A stretch of DNA of 64,000 nt from Micromonospora sp. WMMD1155 (GTDB lineage Bacteria > Actinomycetota > Actinomycetes > Mycobacteriales > Micromonosporaceae), in NCBI RefSeq assembly GCF_029581275.1, contig NZ_CP120742.1, positions 3,394,001-3,458,000 on the forward strand. The letters are read 5' to 3'. Of this stretch, positions 53,681 through 61,470 are shown piece by piece. Below the pieces are notes generated by a model. The model saw only the letters and a list, made by a program, of their open reading frames with translations. It was not told where the DNA came from and ran no database searches. Position numbers and translations under genes: made by a program. Positions within the stretch are counted from its first letter, which is position 1. Each line of letters starts with the position of its first letter.

Positions 53681-55000
53681 ATGAGCAGCAGTTCAGTGGC
53701 CCAGCGGTCCGCCCACATCGTCGACGTGCTCATCGAGGAGTTCGGCGCGTCGATGGCGATCGACCCGGCCGCCTTCCGCCGCAAGTTCCGCAAGATGGCG
53801 GCGTCGCCGTTCGCCTTCTACCGGGGTAGCGCCGCGCTGTTCTACGCCGACCAGCGCGGCGACTTCGCCGACGACCGGTTCTCCGACGAGCGGACCAGCC
53901 GGGTGTGGATCCACGGTGACCTGCACGCGGAGAACTTCGGCACCTACATGAACGCCTCCGGGCAGCTGGTGTTCAACGTCAACGACTTCGACGAGGCGTA
54001 CGTCGGGCCGTTCACCTGGGACCTACGGAGGCTCGCGGCCAGCGTGGCGCTGCTCGGCTACGGCAAGGCGCTCTCCGACACGGCGATCGGGGACCTGGTG
54101 GCCGGCTTCGCCCGGTCGTACCTGACCGAGCTGCGGGCCATCGCCGCCGGCGGTGACGACGCGATCGGCTCGATCACCCTGGACAACGCCGACGGCGTGC
54201 TGCGCCGGGTGCTCCAGCAGGCCCGCCTCAACACCCGCGTCGACCTGCTCGCCGCGCAGACCACGATCGACAACTACGAGCGGCGGTTCTCCCTCGGTGA
54301 CGGCGTCTTCGAGATCGACGACGCCACCCGGGACCTGGTGAGCGCCGCCTTTCAGGACTACCTGGGCACCCTGCCGATCGGTCCGACGCAGCCACGGCCG
54401 GTGGCGGCGCGGATCAAGGACGTGGTGCTGCGCAAGGGGGTGGGCATCGGTTCGGCCGGGCTGCCGTCGTACAACCTGCTGTTGGAGGGGCACACCCAGG
54501 CGTTGGAGAACGACGTCGTCATCTACATGAAGCAGGCGCAGGTCCCGGCCGTCGCGCGGTACGTCACCGACGAGTCGGTTCGTGGCTACTTCCAGCACCA
54601 GGGGCACCGGACCGCCGAGTCGCAGCGCGCGTTGCAGGCGCACGCCGACCCGTGGCTGGGCTTCACCGAGTTGCACGGGGCCGGTCAGCTCGTCGCCGAG
54701 GTGTCCCCGTACGCCGCCGACCTGGACTGGTCCGACGTGAACGAGCCGGAGGAGCTGACCGGGGTGCTCGTCGACCTCGGTCGGGCGGTGGCCCGGATGC
54801 ACTCGGTAGCCGACGACGAGTCCAGTCACGACCTGGTGGACTACTCCACCGAGGAGGCGATCGTCGCGGCGGTGGACGCCGACGAGCGGGGCTTCGTGGC
54901 TCACCTGGTGGAGTTCGCGCACGCGTACGGGGTGCGCGCCCGACAGGACCATCAGCTCTTCGTCGACCTGTTCCGCAACGGTCGGCTGCCGGGGATCTGA
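53681..55000 (+). CDS. DUF2252 family protein (kinase-like fold)
   Basis: 439 residues. 'FRKMAASPFAFYRGSAALFYADQ', 'RVWIHGDLHAENFGTYMNASGQLVFNVNDFDEAYVGPFTWDLRRLAASVALLG' carries the HGDxHxxN and DFD motifs of aminoglycoside-phosphotransferase-like kinases, which define DUF2252. Further 'PSYNLLLEGHTQALENDVVIYMKQAQVPAVARYV' and 'LHGAGQLVAEVSPYAADLDWSDVN'. The substrate is unknown. It lies between nuoB and the dehydrogenase gene and is not obviously linked to either. Confidence 0.88.
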   Translation: MSSSSVAQRSAHIVDVLIEEFGASMAIDPAAFRRKFRKMAASPFAFYRGSAALFYADQRGDFADDRFSDERTSRVWIHGDLHAENFGTYMNASGQLVFNVNDFDEAYVGPFTWDLRRLAASVALLGYGKALSDTAIGDLVAGFARSYLTELRAIAAGGDDAIGSITLDNADGVLRRVLQQARLNTRVDLLAAQTTIDNYERRFSLGDGVFEIDDATRDLVSAAFQDYLGTLPIGPTQPRPVAARIKDVVLRKGVGIGSAGLPSYNLLLEGHTQALENDVVIYMKQAQVPAVARYVTDESVRGYFQHQGHRTAESQRALQAHADPWLGFTELHGAGQLVAEVSPYAADLDWSDVNEPEELTGVLVDLGRAVARMHSVADDESSHDLVDYSTEEAIVAAVDADERGFVAHLVEFAHAYGVRARQDHQLFVDLFRNGRLPGI

Positions 55001-55015
55001 CCGGATGGGCGTCCT

Positions 55016-56062
55016 TCAGGACGCGAACTCCAGCACCACCTTGATGTCGTCCGGCCCGGGGGTGTACGCGTCGGCGTACCGGTTCACCGGCACCCGCCGG
55101 GTGACGAGGGACTCGAGCCAGACCTGGTCGGCGCGGGCGAGCGCCTGTGCGGCCATGCTCCAGTGCCGCCGGTTGGCGTTCACCGAGCCGAACACCACGT
55201 TGTTCTCCAGCACCAGGGACCGGTTGAGCGCCCCGGCGTCGAAGTCGATGGTTCGGCCGCCGCTGGACACCCCGGCCAGGCAGACGATCCCGTTCGGCGC
55301 CGCCTTGCACATGACGTCGAGGACCACCGTGGGCGCACCGGTGCACTCGATCACCACGTCCGGCTCGAACGGCAGCTCGTTGACGGGCACCGCGTGATAG
55401 GCGGCGCCGAGCCCGGCGACCAGCTCCGGCTTCGGCCCCTCGGTGGCCCGGTCCAACACGTGCACGGCGAGCCCGCGCTGGGTGCCGAGCAACGCGGCCA
55501 GCAGCCCGATCGGACCGGCCCCGGTCACCAGGACGGTCTGGGGTTGCCACTCGGCCCGGTGCCCGATCCGCTCGATGTGGTCCCAGGCCTTCGCCACCAC
55601 GCTGGTCGGCTCCAACAGCACGCCGACCTGGGCCAGCGCCGGGTCGAGCTTGACCGCGTACTGGTGCTCGATCCGCCAGCGGTCGCGGGCGAACCCGGGT
55701 AGCGCCTTGATGCCGTGCTCGGTGTACCGACCGTTGCGGCACATGTCCCACTCGTCGACGGCGCAGTTCGGGCACGGCACCGGGTCGGGGTGCCGGACGA
55801 TCCCGGCCACCAGGTCGCCGGTCTGCAGGGTGCCGGTCGGGTCCTCGATCACCCGGCCCAGCGACTCGTGCCCGATGATCAGGCGGTCCGCGCCCGGGGG
55901 CGCCTCGCCGTAGTCCCCGGCGATGATCTCGTGGTCGGTGCCGCAGATGCCGACCGCCAGCGCCTCGACCAGGACCGAGCCCTCCTCGGCGGCAGGCTCC
56001 GGTTGGTCCTCGACGAGGCGCAACGAGTCGGCCACCCCTGGTGTCACAGTCACAGCGCGCAC
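55016..56062 (-). CDS. Zinc-dependent glucose 1-dehydrogenase-like medium-chain dehydrogenase
   Basis: 348 residues from GTG. 'GICGTDHEIIAGDYGEAPPGADRLIIGHESLGRVIE' (catalytic Zn Cys and His/Glu), 'CPNCAVDEWDMCRNGRYTEHGI' (Cys cluster, lacking the full four-Cys structural zinc set), 'VGVLLEPTSVVAKAWDHI' and the Rossmann 'VLVTGAGPIGLLAALLGTQRGLAVHVLDR' are those of glucose 1-dehydrogenase of the archaeal/actinobacterial MDR type. It would oxidise aldoses to lactones with NAD(P)+. 'VDVxxE' is replaced by 'HVLDRATE', favouring NADP+. It is divergent from nuoC (105-nt gap). Confidence 0.88.
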   Translation of the reverse strand: MRAVTVTPGVADSLRLVEDQPEPAAEEGSVLVEALAVGICGTDHEIIAGDYGEAPPGADRLIIGHESLGRVIEDPTGTLQTGDLVAGIVRHPDPVPCPNCAVDEWDMCRNGRYTEHGIKALPGFARDRWRIEHQYAVKLDPALAQVGVLLEPTSVVAKAWDHIERIGHRAEWQPQTVLVTGAGPIGLLAALLGTQRGLAVHVLDRATEGPKPELVAGLGAAYHAVPVNELPFEPDVVIECTGAPTVVLDVMCKAAPNGIVCLAGVSSGGRTIDFDAGALNRSLVLENNVVFGSVNANRRHWSMAAQALARADQVWLESLVTRRVPVNRYADAYTPGPDDIKVVLEFAS

Positions 56063-56154
56063 GCCCTCATCCTTCCCCGCCGAGGGCCGCGCCGCGCCCA
56101 AAGCCGGCAGATCGCCGGGCATCGGCGGCGACCAGGCGCGGGCGCGGGCGGCAC

Positions 56155-56160
56155 TAGGAT
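56155..56160 (+). promoter_or_regulatory. -10 box of nuoC (leaderless)
   Basis: TAGGAT lies 7 nt upstream of ATG 56168; no Shine-Dalgarno is present. Confidence 0.5.
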
Positions 56161-56167
56161 CAGCGGC

Positions 56168-57031
56168 ATGACTCCCGAAGAGGTCGGCGCTCGGCTGGTC
56201 GCGCTGCTCGCGCCGGTCGAGGCGACCCCGTCGGTCTCCGGCGGGCAACGGTTCGCCCGTGCCACGGTCGACGTGCCGCCCGCGAGCTGGTTGACCGCTG
56301 TCCGCGCGGCCCGCGACGACACCGAGCTGGCCTGCGACTTCTTCGACTGGCTCTCCGCCGTGGACGAGCTGGCCGAGGGCTTCGACGTGGTGGCGCACCT
56401 GTGGTCGACGCGGCTGCACCACGGTGTGCTGCTGCGTACCCGGTTGCCGCGCGGTGAGCCCGCTGTCGCCTCGGTCGTCGACGTCTACCCGGGTGCCGCC
56501 TGGCACGAGCGGGAGACCCACGAGATGTTCGGCATCGACTTCGCCGGCCACGGGGAACTGCGTCCGCTGCTGCTGCCCCCCGAGTTCGAGGGTCACCCGC
56601 TGCGTAAGGAGTTCGTGCTCGCGTCCCGGGTGGCCAAGCCCTGGCCGGGCGCGAAGGAACCGGGCGAGTCGGAGGCCGGCGGCGGGCGTCGGCCGATCCG
56701 CCCACCGGGCGTTCCCGCTCCGGGCGAGTGGGGCACCACGCCCACCCCGGCCGGCGCGGGTGGGGTGGGGGAGGGCCCGCGCGGCGGCACCCCGGCCAGG
56801 CCCGCCGGGGAACGTCCGGCGCGGCCCGCCCCGGGGGGCCGTCCGGCGCGTACCCCCCGGCCTGCCGCCGGTGACGACGGCCCGACGCCGACCGACCGGC
56901 CCGCACCCGGCGCAGGCCCGGCCTCCACCGACGGACCCGGGTCCGACGGAGGCCCGGCGCCGAGCGACCCGGCCGCGCCCCGGCCGGCGGCGGGCGACGA
57001 CCGGCCCGACCACGACGGGGGTACGACCTGA
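56168..57031 (+). CDS. nuoC: NADH-quinone oxidoreductase subunit NuoC with long disordered tail
   Basis: 287 residues. The 30-kDa-subunit core is ~1-165: 'FFDWLSAVDELAEGFDVVAHLWST', 'VASVVDVYPGAAWHERETHEMFGIDFAGHGELRPLLLPPEFEGHPLRKEFVLASRVAKPWPG' holds the diagnostic ERExxDLFGI-like and GHPLRKDF motifs. The remaining ~120 residues are Pro/Ala/Gly/Arg-rich and disordered. The expected next gene, nuoD, is missing: the stop overlaps nuoH (TGATG). The leaderless start is chosen at 56168. Confidence 0.93.
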   Translation: MTPEEVGARLVALLAPVEATPSVSGGQRFARATVDVPPASWLTAVRAARDDTELACDFFDWLSAVDELAEGFDVVAHLWSTRLHHGVLLRTRLPRGEPAVASVVDVYPGAAWHERETHEMFGIDFAGHGELRPLLLPPEFEGHPLRKEFVLASRVAKPWPGAKEPGESEAGGGRRPIRPPGVPAPGEWGTTPTPAGAGGVGEGPRGGTPARPAGERPARPAPGGRPARTPRPAAGDDGPTPTDRPAPGAGPASTDGPGSDGGPAPSDPAAPRPAAGDDRPDHDGGTT

Positions 57032-57993
57032 TGCCGCTCTGGGTGGAGCTGGCGCTCCGGATCGGCGGGGTGGTGGTCGCGTTCCTCACCCTGCCGTTGC
57101 TGGTGGGCCAGGCCGAGCACAAGGTGATGGCGCACATGCAGGGCCGGCTCGGCCCGATGTACGCAGGCGGCTTCCACGGCTGGGCCCAGCTGGTCGCGGA
57201 CGGGGTCAAGTTCGTGCAGAAGGAGGACGTGACTCCGCGGGAGGCGGACCGGGCGGTGTTCCGGCTGGCCCCGGCGGTGGCGCTGGTGCCCTACCTGCTG
57301 GTGCTGCTGGTCATCCCCCTCGGCCCGAACGACCTGGTCGGGCAACCTCTGGACATCGGCCTGTTCTTCGTGCTGGCCGTGGTCGGGGTCGGGGTCGTGG
57401 CGGTCCTGATGTCGGCGTGGGCGTCGGCCAACAAGTACAGCCTGCTCGGTGGGCTGCGCGGGGCCGCCCAGCTACTCGGTTACGAGCTGCCGTTGGTGCT
57501 GGCCGCCGCGTCGGTGGCGATGGCGGCAGGCACGCTCAGCCTCTCCGGCATCGTCGAGGCCTGGCGGCCGTGGTGGCTGCTCTGGCAGGCGCCCGCGATG
57601 ATCATTTTCTTCGTCGCGGGGCTGGCCGAGATCCGGCGACCGCCGTTCGACATGCCGGTGGCCGACTCGGAGCTGGTCTTCGGCTACATGACCGAGTACA
57701 CCGGGCTGCGGTTCGCGTTCTTCCTGCTCGCCGAGTACGTCGGCATCGTGGTGATCGCCGCGCTGACCACCGTGCTGTTCCTCGGCGGCTGGCAGGGTCC
57801 GTTCGCCGACGACCAGCTCGGCTGGCTCTGGACGCTACTCAAGATCTTCGCCGTGTCGTTCGTGATCATCTGGCTTCGGGTGTCCTACCCCCGGCTACGC
57901 GAGGACCAGTTGCAACGGCTCTGCTGGCTGGTGCTGGTGCCCGCGTCCCTCGCGCAACTGGTCCTCACCGCAGCAGTGCGTATCGCCCTCTGA
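57031..57993 (+). CDS. nuoH: NADH-quinone oxidoreductase subunit NuoH
   Basis: 320 residues, about eight to nine membrane helices. 'VGQAEHKVMAHMQGRLGPMYAGGFHGWAQLVADGVKFVQKEDVTP' (ERxxxAxxQxRxGP-like quinone-chamber loop), 'AWASANKYSLLGGLRGAAQLLGYELPLVLA' and 'AEIRRPPFDMPVADSELVFGYMTEYTGLRFAFFLLAEY' (conserved Glu-rich loop) are standard NuoH signatures. It connects the quinone site with the proton-pumping arm. ATG overlaps nuoC by one nt. The operon is broken after this gene: 3.5 kb of repeats and unrelated genes precede nuoI. Confidence 0.96.
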   Translation: MPLWVELALRIGGVVVAFLTLPLLVGQAEHKVMAHMQGRLGPMYAGGFHGWAQLVADGVKFVQKEDVTPREADRAVFRLAPAVALVPYLLVLLVIPLGPNDLVGQPLDIGLFFVLAVVGVGVVAVLMSAWASANKYSLLGGLRGAAQLLGYELPLVLAAASVAMAAGTLSLSGIVEAWRPWWLLWQAPAMIIFFVAGLAEIRRPPFDMPVADSELVFGYMTEYTGLRFAFFLLAEYVGIVVIAALTTVLFLGGWQGPFADDQLGWLWTLLKIFAVSFVIIWLRVSYPRLREDQLQRLCWLVLVPASLAQLVLTAAVRIAL

Positions 57994-58002
57994 CAGCGCC
58001 AC

Positions 58003-58290
58003 GGTGCCTGGACCTCGCGCCGGATCGCTCAGCGCGGGGCTTCGAGGTGGTCGGAGGGACGCTTGACCTCGCGCGACAGTGCCCGGACGTCGCGCCGGAT
58101 CGCTCAGCGCGGGGCTTCGAGGTGGTCGGAGAGACGCTTGACCTCGCGCGACAGTGCCCGGACGTCGCGCCGGATCGCTCAGCGCGGGGCTTCGAGGTGG
58201 TCGGAGAGACGCTTGACCTCGCGCGACAGTGCCCGGACGTCGCGCCGGATCGCTCAGCGCGGGGCTTCGAGGTGGTTCCTAGAGACGCTT
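58003..58290. repeat. 75-bp tandem repeat array, about 3.8 units
   Basis: The block beginning CGGATCGCTCAGCGCGGGG recurs at 58021, 58096, 58171 and 58246, exactly 75 bp apart. Units 2 and 3 are identical; the first and last are partial and diverge at the ends. 75 bp is a multiple of 3, so all frames stay open through the array, but no start, Shine-Dalgarno or known protein is attached. It starts ~10 bp after nuoH. Confidence 0.9.
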
Positions 58291-58451
58291 TCGAGCTGAT
58301 GTCGTAGACGAATCGCTGTCGCTGTGCCGGTGCTGTCGCTGTGCCGCCGCTGCTGTCGCTGTGCCGGTGCCGCCGCCGCTGTCGTCGCCGTCGCTGTCGT
58401 CGTCGGCCTAGATGCCGCCCGATGTCACAAACGATTCAGCTCGAAAGCGTC
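58284..58451. repeat. Inverted-repeat-bounded segment
   Basis: GACGCTTTCGAGCTGA (58284-58299) is repeated in exact inverted form at 58436-58451, with a second short GAATCG/CGATTC pair just inside. The interior is a CGCTGTGCCG-type simple repeat. No ORF and no target duplication was found. Confidence 0.6.
58312..58409. repeat. Low-complexity GCTGTCGCTGTGCCG repeats
   Basis: Irregular repeats of GTCGCTGTGCCG and GCCGCCGCTG units fill this stretch. Probably non-coding and prone to slippage. Confidence 0.6.
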
Positions 58452-58483
58452 CTTACGACCATCCCCGCGCCGGGCTCCCGGCC

Positions 58484-58535
58484 GGCGAGCCCGACCGGCG
58501 AGCCCGACCGGCGAGCCCGACCGGCGAGCCCGACC
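58484..58535. repeat. Four exact 13-bp tandem repeats
   Basis: GGCGAGCCCGACC occurs four times without a break. 13 is not a multiple of 3, so a reading frame would be lost on copy-number change. Non-coding is likely. Confidence 0.85.
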
Positions 58536-58631
58536 GGCCCCTCGTTCCACGCCCGACCGCCCGACCGCCCCAGATCCGCGCAACTTCCCGGATGTTGCTG
58601 CCTCCGACAGGCGGGAGACACCAACATCCCT

Positions 58632-58675
58632 GGGGTAGTTCCATCCTGAGTTGGCTGGTCAGGGGGTCTTGACGG
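58632..58675 (+). repeat. Left terminal inverted repeat of the insertion sequence
   Basis: 44 bp, exact complement of 59738-59781. Starts GGGGTAGTTCCATCC. Confidence 0.95.
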
Positions 58676-58740
58676 TTGGTGGTGGTGGGTGGGAGGTCCA
58701 GGTTGGTGGTGAGGTGATCTTTGGGTTGATCGTTTGCCGG

Positions 58741-59619
58741 TTAGCGGGTGGTGTGGGTTTGGGTGAGGACGGTGAGTGCGCGGATCAGGGTGGTGGCGTG
58801 GTGGTGGTTGCCGCGTAGTCGGTCGAGGATTCGCCAGTTCTTGAGGTCGCTGAAGGCGTGTTCGTTGGTTGCTCGTTCGCGGCTGATGAGGGTGTTGACG
58901 ATTGTTTGGTGGCGGGTGAGGGGTTTGCCGCGGGCGGCGCGGCGGCCGGTGATGATGGTGGGTTGGTCGTGGGGGTGGCCGGGGTGAGCGCGGGGGCGAG
59001 GTGTGTGGCTGATGCCGGGTTGGTCGTCGAGGCGGGTGAAGCCGAGGTCGCAGATGGCGGCGAGGTCGGCTGCGCGTAGGTGTGCGGGGATGCGGTTGCG
59101 GCGGGCGGCGGTGATTTCCGCGGTGCGTGCGGGTAGGGCTGCGGAGGTCCACAGCAGGTTGCCGTTGAGGTCGGTGATGGCGAGGACGAGCAGGCCGAAG
59201 GTTTTGTGTTTACCGCTGTAGTGGGTGCGGCGGCGGTGTCGGTCGTGGGGGCGTTGGACCGGGATGAGGGTGCCGTCGAGCAGGACTACCTCGCTGTGGT
59301 GGCGGGCGCGGCGCAGGACCCGTGACAGGCGGGGCATCTCAGCGGCCAGGACAGCGATGACTTGCGCGACCCATCGACGGACGGTGGAGGCGGATATGCC
59401 GTTGCCGGCGGCCAGGTCGTGAGGGCGTTGGTTATGGCGTAATACCGCCAGCACGATCATCGCCGCGCGGTGATCGGGCAGTTTGCGCCATCGGGAACGC
59501 ACCCGTGAGCGGTGCTGACGGATCGCGTTGACGACCAGGGTCAGGGTCTTCGTGGACAGCGCAAGGCTGGACTGGTAGACAAGCGGCGAGCCCTCAGCCA
59601 CCGGGTTTTTGTGTGTCAC
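58741..59619 (-). CDS. IS5-family-like DDE transposase
   Basis: 292 residues, intact. N-terminal HTH region ('VLAVLRHNQRPHDLAAGNGISASTVRRWVAQVIAVLA', ~57-93), then a DDE_Tnp_4-type catalytic core: 'VVLLDGTLIPVQRP' (Asp115), 'HYSGKHKTFGLLVLAITDLNGNLLW', 'AICDLGFTRLDD' (Asp191), 'RERATNEHAFSDLKNWRIL' (Glu253). The DDE triad is complete. The GTG start at 59619 leaves ~160 bp to the right end; the TAA stop lies at the edge of the subterminal repeat. Some actinobacterial IS5 members encode the transposase in two frames; this one needs no frameshift. Confidence 0.93.
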   Translation of the reverse strand: MTHKNPVAEGSPLVYQSSLALSTKTLTLVVNAIRQHRSRVRSRWRKLPDHRAAMIVLAVLRHNQRPHDLAAGNGISASTVRRWVAQVIAVLAAEMPRLSRVLRRARHHSEVVLLDGTLIPVQRPHDRHRRRTHYSGKHKTFGLLVLAITDLNGNLLWTSAALPARTAEITAARRNRIPAHLRAADLAAICDLGFTRLDDQPGISHTPRPRAHPGHPHDQPTIITGRRAARGKPLTRHQTIVNTLISRERATNEHAFSDLKNWRILDRLRGNHHHATTLIRALTVLTQTHTTR

Positions 59620-59737
59620 GACCGAACACCCTGGCCGAGGGCTCGTCTATCTTCTGCACGCCACACCGTCACCACCGGCAAACGATCACCGCGAAGATCA
59701 CCAGCGGTTGACCTGCCCCATCCCCGCCACCCCCACG

Positions 59738-59781
59738 CCGTCAAGACCCCCTGACCAGCCAACTCAGGATGGAACTACCCC
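59738..59781 (-). repeat. Right terminal inverted repeat of the insertion sequence
   Basis: 44 bp, exact complement of 58632-58675. Adjacent CCT is the target duplication. Confidence 0.95.
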
Positions 59782-59829
59782 CCTGATGTTGCGCGGATCT
59801 TGGCGACGAGACGGCGCGAGGTGGCCCGC

Positions 59830-60849
59830 TCAGCGCAGCGGTGTGTGCGCGGGGTCGACCGGCTCGACCGGCGGCGGGGGCGGGGTGCCGTCGCCGAAGG
59901 GGCGACCGCCCAGCGCCTCCCGGCCGTGCGGAGTGAGCCAGTTGGACAGGTCGGGCCCGAGCGGCACAATCCCGGTCGGGTTGATGTCGCGGTGCACCTC
60001 GTAGTAGTGCCGCTTGATGTGGTCGAAGTCGATCGTGTCGCCGAAACCGGGGGTCTGGAACAGGTCCCGGGCGTACGCCCACAGCACCGGCATCTCGCTC
60101 AACTTCTGCCGGTTGCACTTGAAGTGACCGTGGTAGACCGGGTCGAAGCGGACCAGCGTGGTGAACAACCGCACGTCCGCCTCGGTGATGGTGTCGCCGA
60201 CCAGGTAACGCTGGTCGGCTAGCCGCTCGGAGAGCCAGTCCAGGCGGTCGAAGAGCCGGTGGTACGCCTTGTCGTACGCCTCCTGGCTGCCGGCGAAACC
60301 ACACCGGTAGACGCCGTTGTTGACGTCCCGGAACACCACGTCGTTGACCTCGTCGATCGGCGCCCGCAGGTGCTCGGGGTAGAGCTGCGGGGCGCCGTCG
60401 CGGTGGTACGCGTCCCACTGCGTCGACAGGTCCAGGCTCATCTGCGCGTAGTCGTTGGTCACCACCTGCCCGGTCGGCACGTCCACGATCGCCGGCACGG
60501 TGATGCCGCGCTCGTAGCCGGGGAAGCGCTTGAAGTACGCCTCCTGGATGCGTTCGATGCCGAGCACCGGGTCCCGGCCGTCCGGGTCGAGGTCGAACGT
60601 CCAACTCCGGGCGTCGTGGGTCGGACCGGCCACCCCCATCGAGAGGGCGTGCTCCAGGCCGAGCAGCCGCCGCACGATGATCAGCCGGTTGGCCCACGGG
60701 CAGGCCCGGCTCACCACCAGCCGGTACCGGCCCGGCTCCACCGGGTACCCGTCACGCCCGTCCTTGGTGATCCGAGTGGCGATGTACCGCTGGTCGCGGG
60801 TGAACTCGCCACCCGGCTCGACGTACTTGCCGCCTGTCTGCTCGCCCAC
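59830..60849 (-). CDS. Glutathionyl/mycothiolyl-hydroquinone reductase-like GST (ECM4/YqjG family)
   Basis: 339 residues. 'RYRLVVSRACPWANRLIIVRRLLGLEHALSMGVAGP' with the catalytic Cys50 in the CPWA motif, 'ERIQEAYFKRFPGYERGITVPAIVD', 'NDYAQMSLDLSTQWDAYHRDG' and a helical C-terminal domain ('RLADQRYLVGDTITEADVRLFTTLVRFDPVYHGHFKCNRQKL') match xenobiotic glutathionyl-hydroquinone reductases. Actinobacteria usually use mycothiol instead of glutathione, so the natural thiol is uncertain. It reduces quinone-thiol adducts. The GTG start is upstream of the conserved core by ~20 residues. Its 3' end faces the right half of the split palindromic repeat. Confidence 0.9.
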   Translation of the reverse strand: MGEQTGGKYVEPGGEFTRDQRYIATRITKDGRDGYPVEPGRYRLVVSRACPWANRLIIVRRLLGLEHALSMGVAGPTHDARSWTFDLDPDGRDPVLGIERIQEAYFKRFPGYERGITVPAIVDVPTGQVVTNDYAQMSLDLSTQWDAYHRDGAPQLYPEHLRAPIDEVNDVVFRDVNNGVYRCGFAGSQEAYDKAYHRLFDRLDWLSERLADQRYLVGDTITEADVRLFTTLVRFDPVYHGHFKCNRQKLSEMPVLWAYARDLFQTPGFGDTIDFDHIKRHYYEVHRDINPTGIVPLGPDLSNWLTPHGREALGGRPFGDGTPPPPPVEPVDPAHTPLR

Positions 60850-60925
60850 GTCAGCCTCCCGGTCCTGTTGCTGCCCTGCTCCCCATCCTTACCGATCTCC
60901 GAGCTGTCGACGCGGTGAGCCCGGA

Positions 60926-60931
60926 TACCCT
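60926..60931 (+). promoter_or_regulatory. -10 box of the SnoaL-like gene (leaderless)
   Basis: TACCCT lies 7 nt before ATG 60939. Confidence 0.45.
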
Positions 60932-60938
60932 CGCCGGC

Positions 60939-61367
60939 ATGACGGATGTGGAGGCGGCGGCCCGAAGGTTCATCGCCGACGTGTGGAACGCGCGTCGGGA
61001 GGAGTCGGCGTACGAGTTGGTCGCCGAGGAGTGCCCGGGGCTGGGCGGCACCGGGCCGGAGGCGACGTTGGCCTGGCACCGCGAGCGACGGGCGGCCTTC
61101 CCGGACCTGCGCTACAAGATCGTGGACGTGGTGGCCGCCGACGAGCGGGTGGCGGTGCACTGGCGGGCGGCCGGCACGCACGTCGGGCAGTTCGGGCCGG
61201 TGCCGCCGACCGGTCAGGTGGTGAGCTACTCGGGCGCGACGTTCCTGCGCTTCGACGCGGCGGGCCGGATCGTGGAGGTGTGGAGCTGCAACGAGTTGTT
61301 CCAGTTGCTGCAACAACTCGGCGTCGAGATGCTGCCCCCGACCGTCGTCAACGGGCCCGGGGCGTGA
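60939..61367 (+). CDS. SnoaL-like/ester-cyclase-fold protein
   Basis: 142 residues. '[31 protein letters not shown]', '[76 protein letters not shown]' is the NTF2-like alpha+beta-cone of SnoaL/DUF4440 proteins, matching the 'ester cyclase' subgroup. In polyketide pathways this fold closes aromatic rings, but stand-alone members have diverse, mostly unknown roles. An earlier in-frame GTG at 60915 lies upstream of the -10 box and is rejected. Confidence 0.82.
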   Translation: MTDVEAAARRFIADVWNARREESAYELVAEECPGLGGTGPEATLAWHRERRAAFPDLRYKIVDVVAADERVAVHWRAAGTHVGQFGPVPPTGQVVSYSGATFLRFDAAGRIVEVWSCNELFQLLQQLGVEMLPPTVVNGPGA

Positions 61368-61457
61368 TCCGAGTGATCGGCAGTTCACCGCGCTCCTCGC
61401 GTACCCCGTAGGGCCGTCGACCCACGGGTGGTGGTCGCGCGCGCCGGGGCCACAGGG

Positions 61458-61463
61458 CAGGAT
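61458..61463 (+). promoter_or_regulatory. -10-like box before nuoI
   Basis: CAGGAT lies 7 nt before ATG 61471. If used, nuoI-L have their own leaderless promoter, which the break in the operon would require. Confidence 0.35.
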
Positions 61464-61470
61464 GGTCGAC

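Larger units (their letters stand above)
58632..59781 (-). mobile_element. IS5-family-like insertion sequence, complete, 1150 bp
   Basis: Bounded by perfect 44-bp terminal inverted repeats (58632-58675 and 59738-59781, starting GGGGTAGTTCC) and flanked by a 3-bp CCT direct repeat (58629-58631 and 59782-59784). A 5-bp CCCTG repeat with GGG ends is an equivalent reading. Subterminal sequences 58713-58741 and 59674-59702 form a further inverted repeat (GGTGATCTT...GATCGTTTGCCGGT). It carries one intact transposase gene on the minus strand. Perfect ends imply recent, possibly still active, transposition. Confidence 0.93.
58572..59800. repeat. 76-bp palindromic repeat, copy B, interrupted by the insertion sequence
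   Basis: The left part is 58572-58631 (AGATCC at its start) and the right part 59782-59800 (ending GGATCT). Removing the insertion sequence and one CCT target copy rejoins them into a 76-bp element equal in length to the intact copy at 27464 but in the opposite orientation. The reconstituted inner palindrome is CAACAT-CCCTG-ATGTTG. Confidence 0.85.

Noticed and set aside
58003..58290. CRISPR array
   Set aside because: The whole 75-bp unit repeats, with no unique spacers, and no cas genes are nearby.
58063..58299. 79-codon open frame through the 75-bp array, apparently a repeat protein
   Set aside because: No Shine-Dalgarno or promoter; openness follows from the period being a multiple of three. 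All frames are open.
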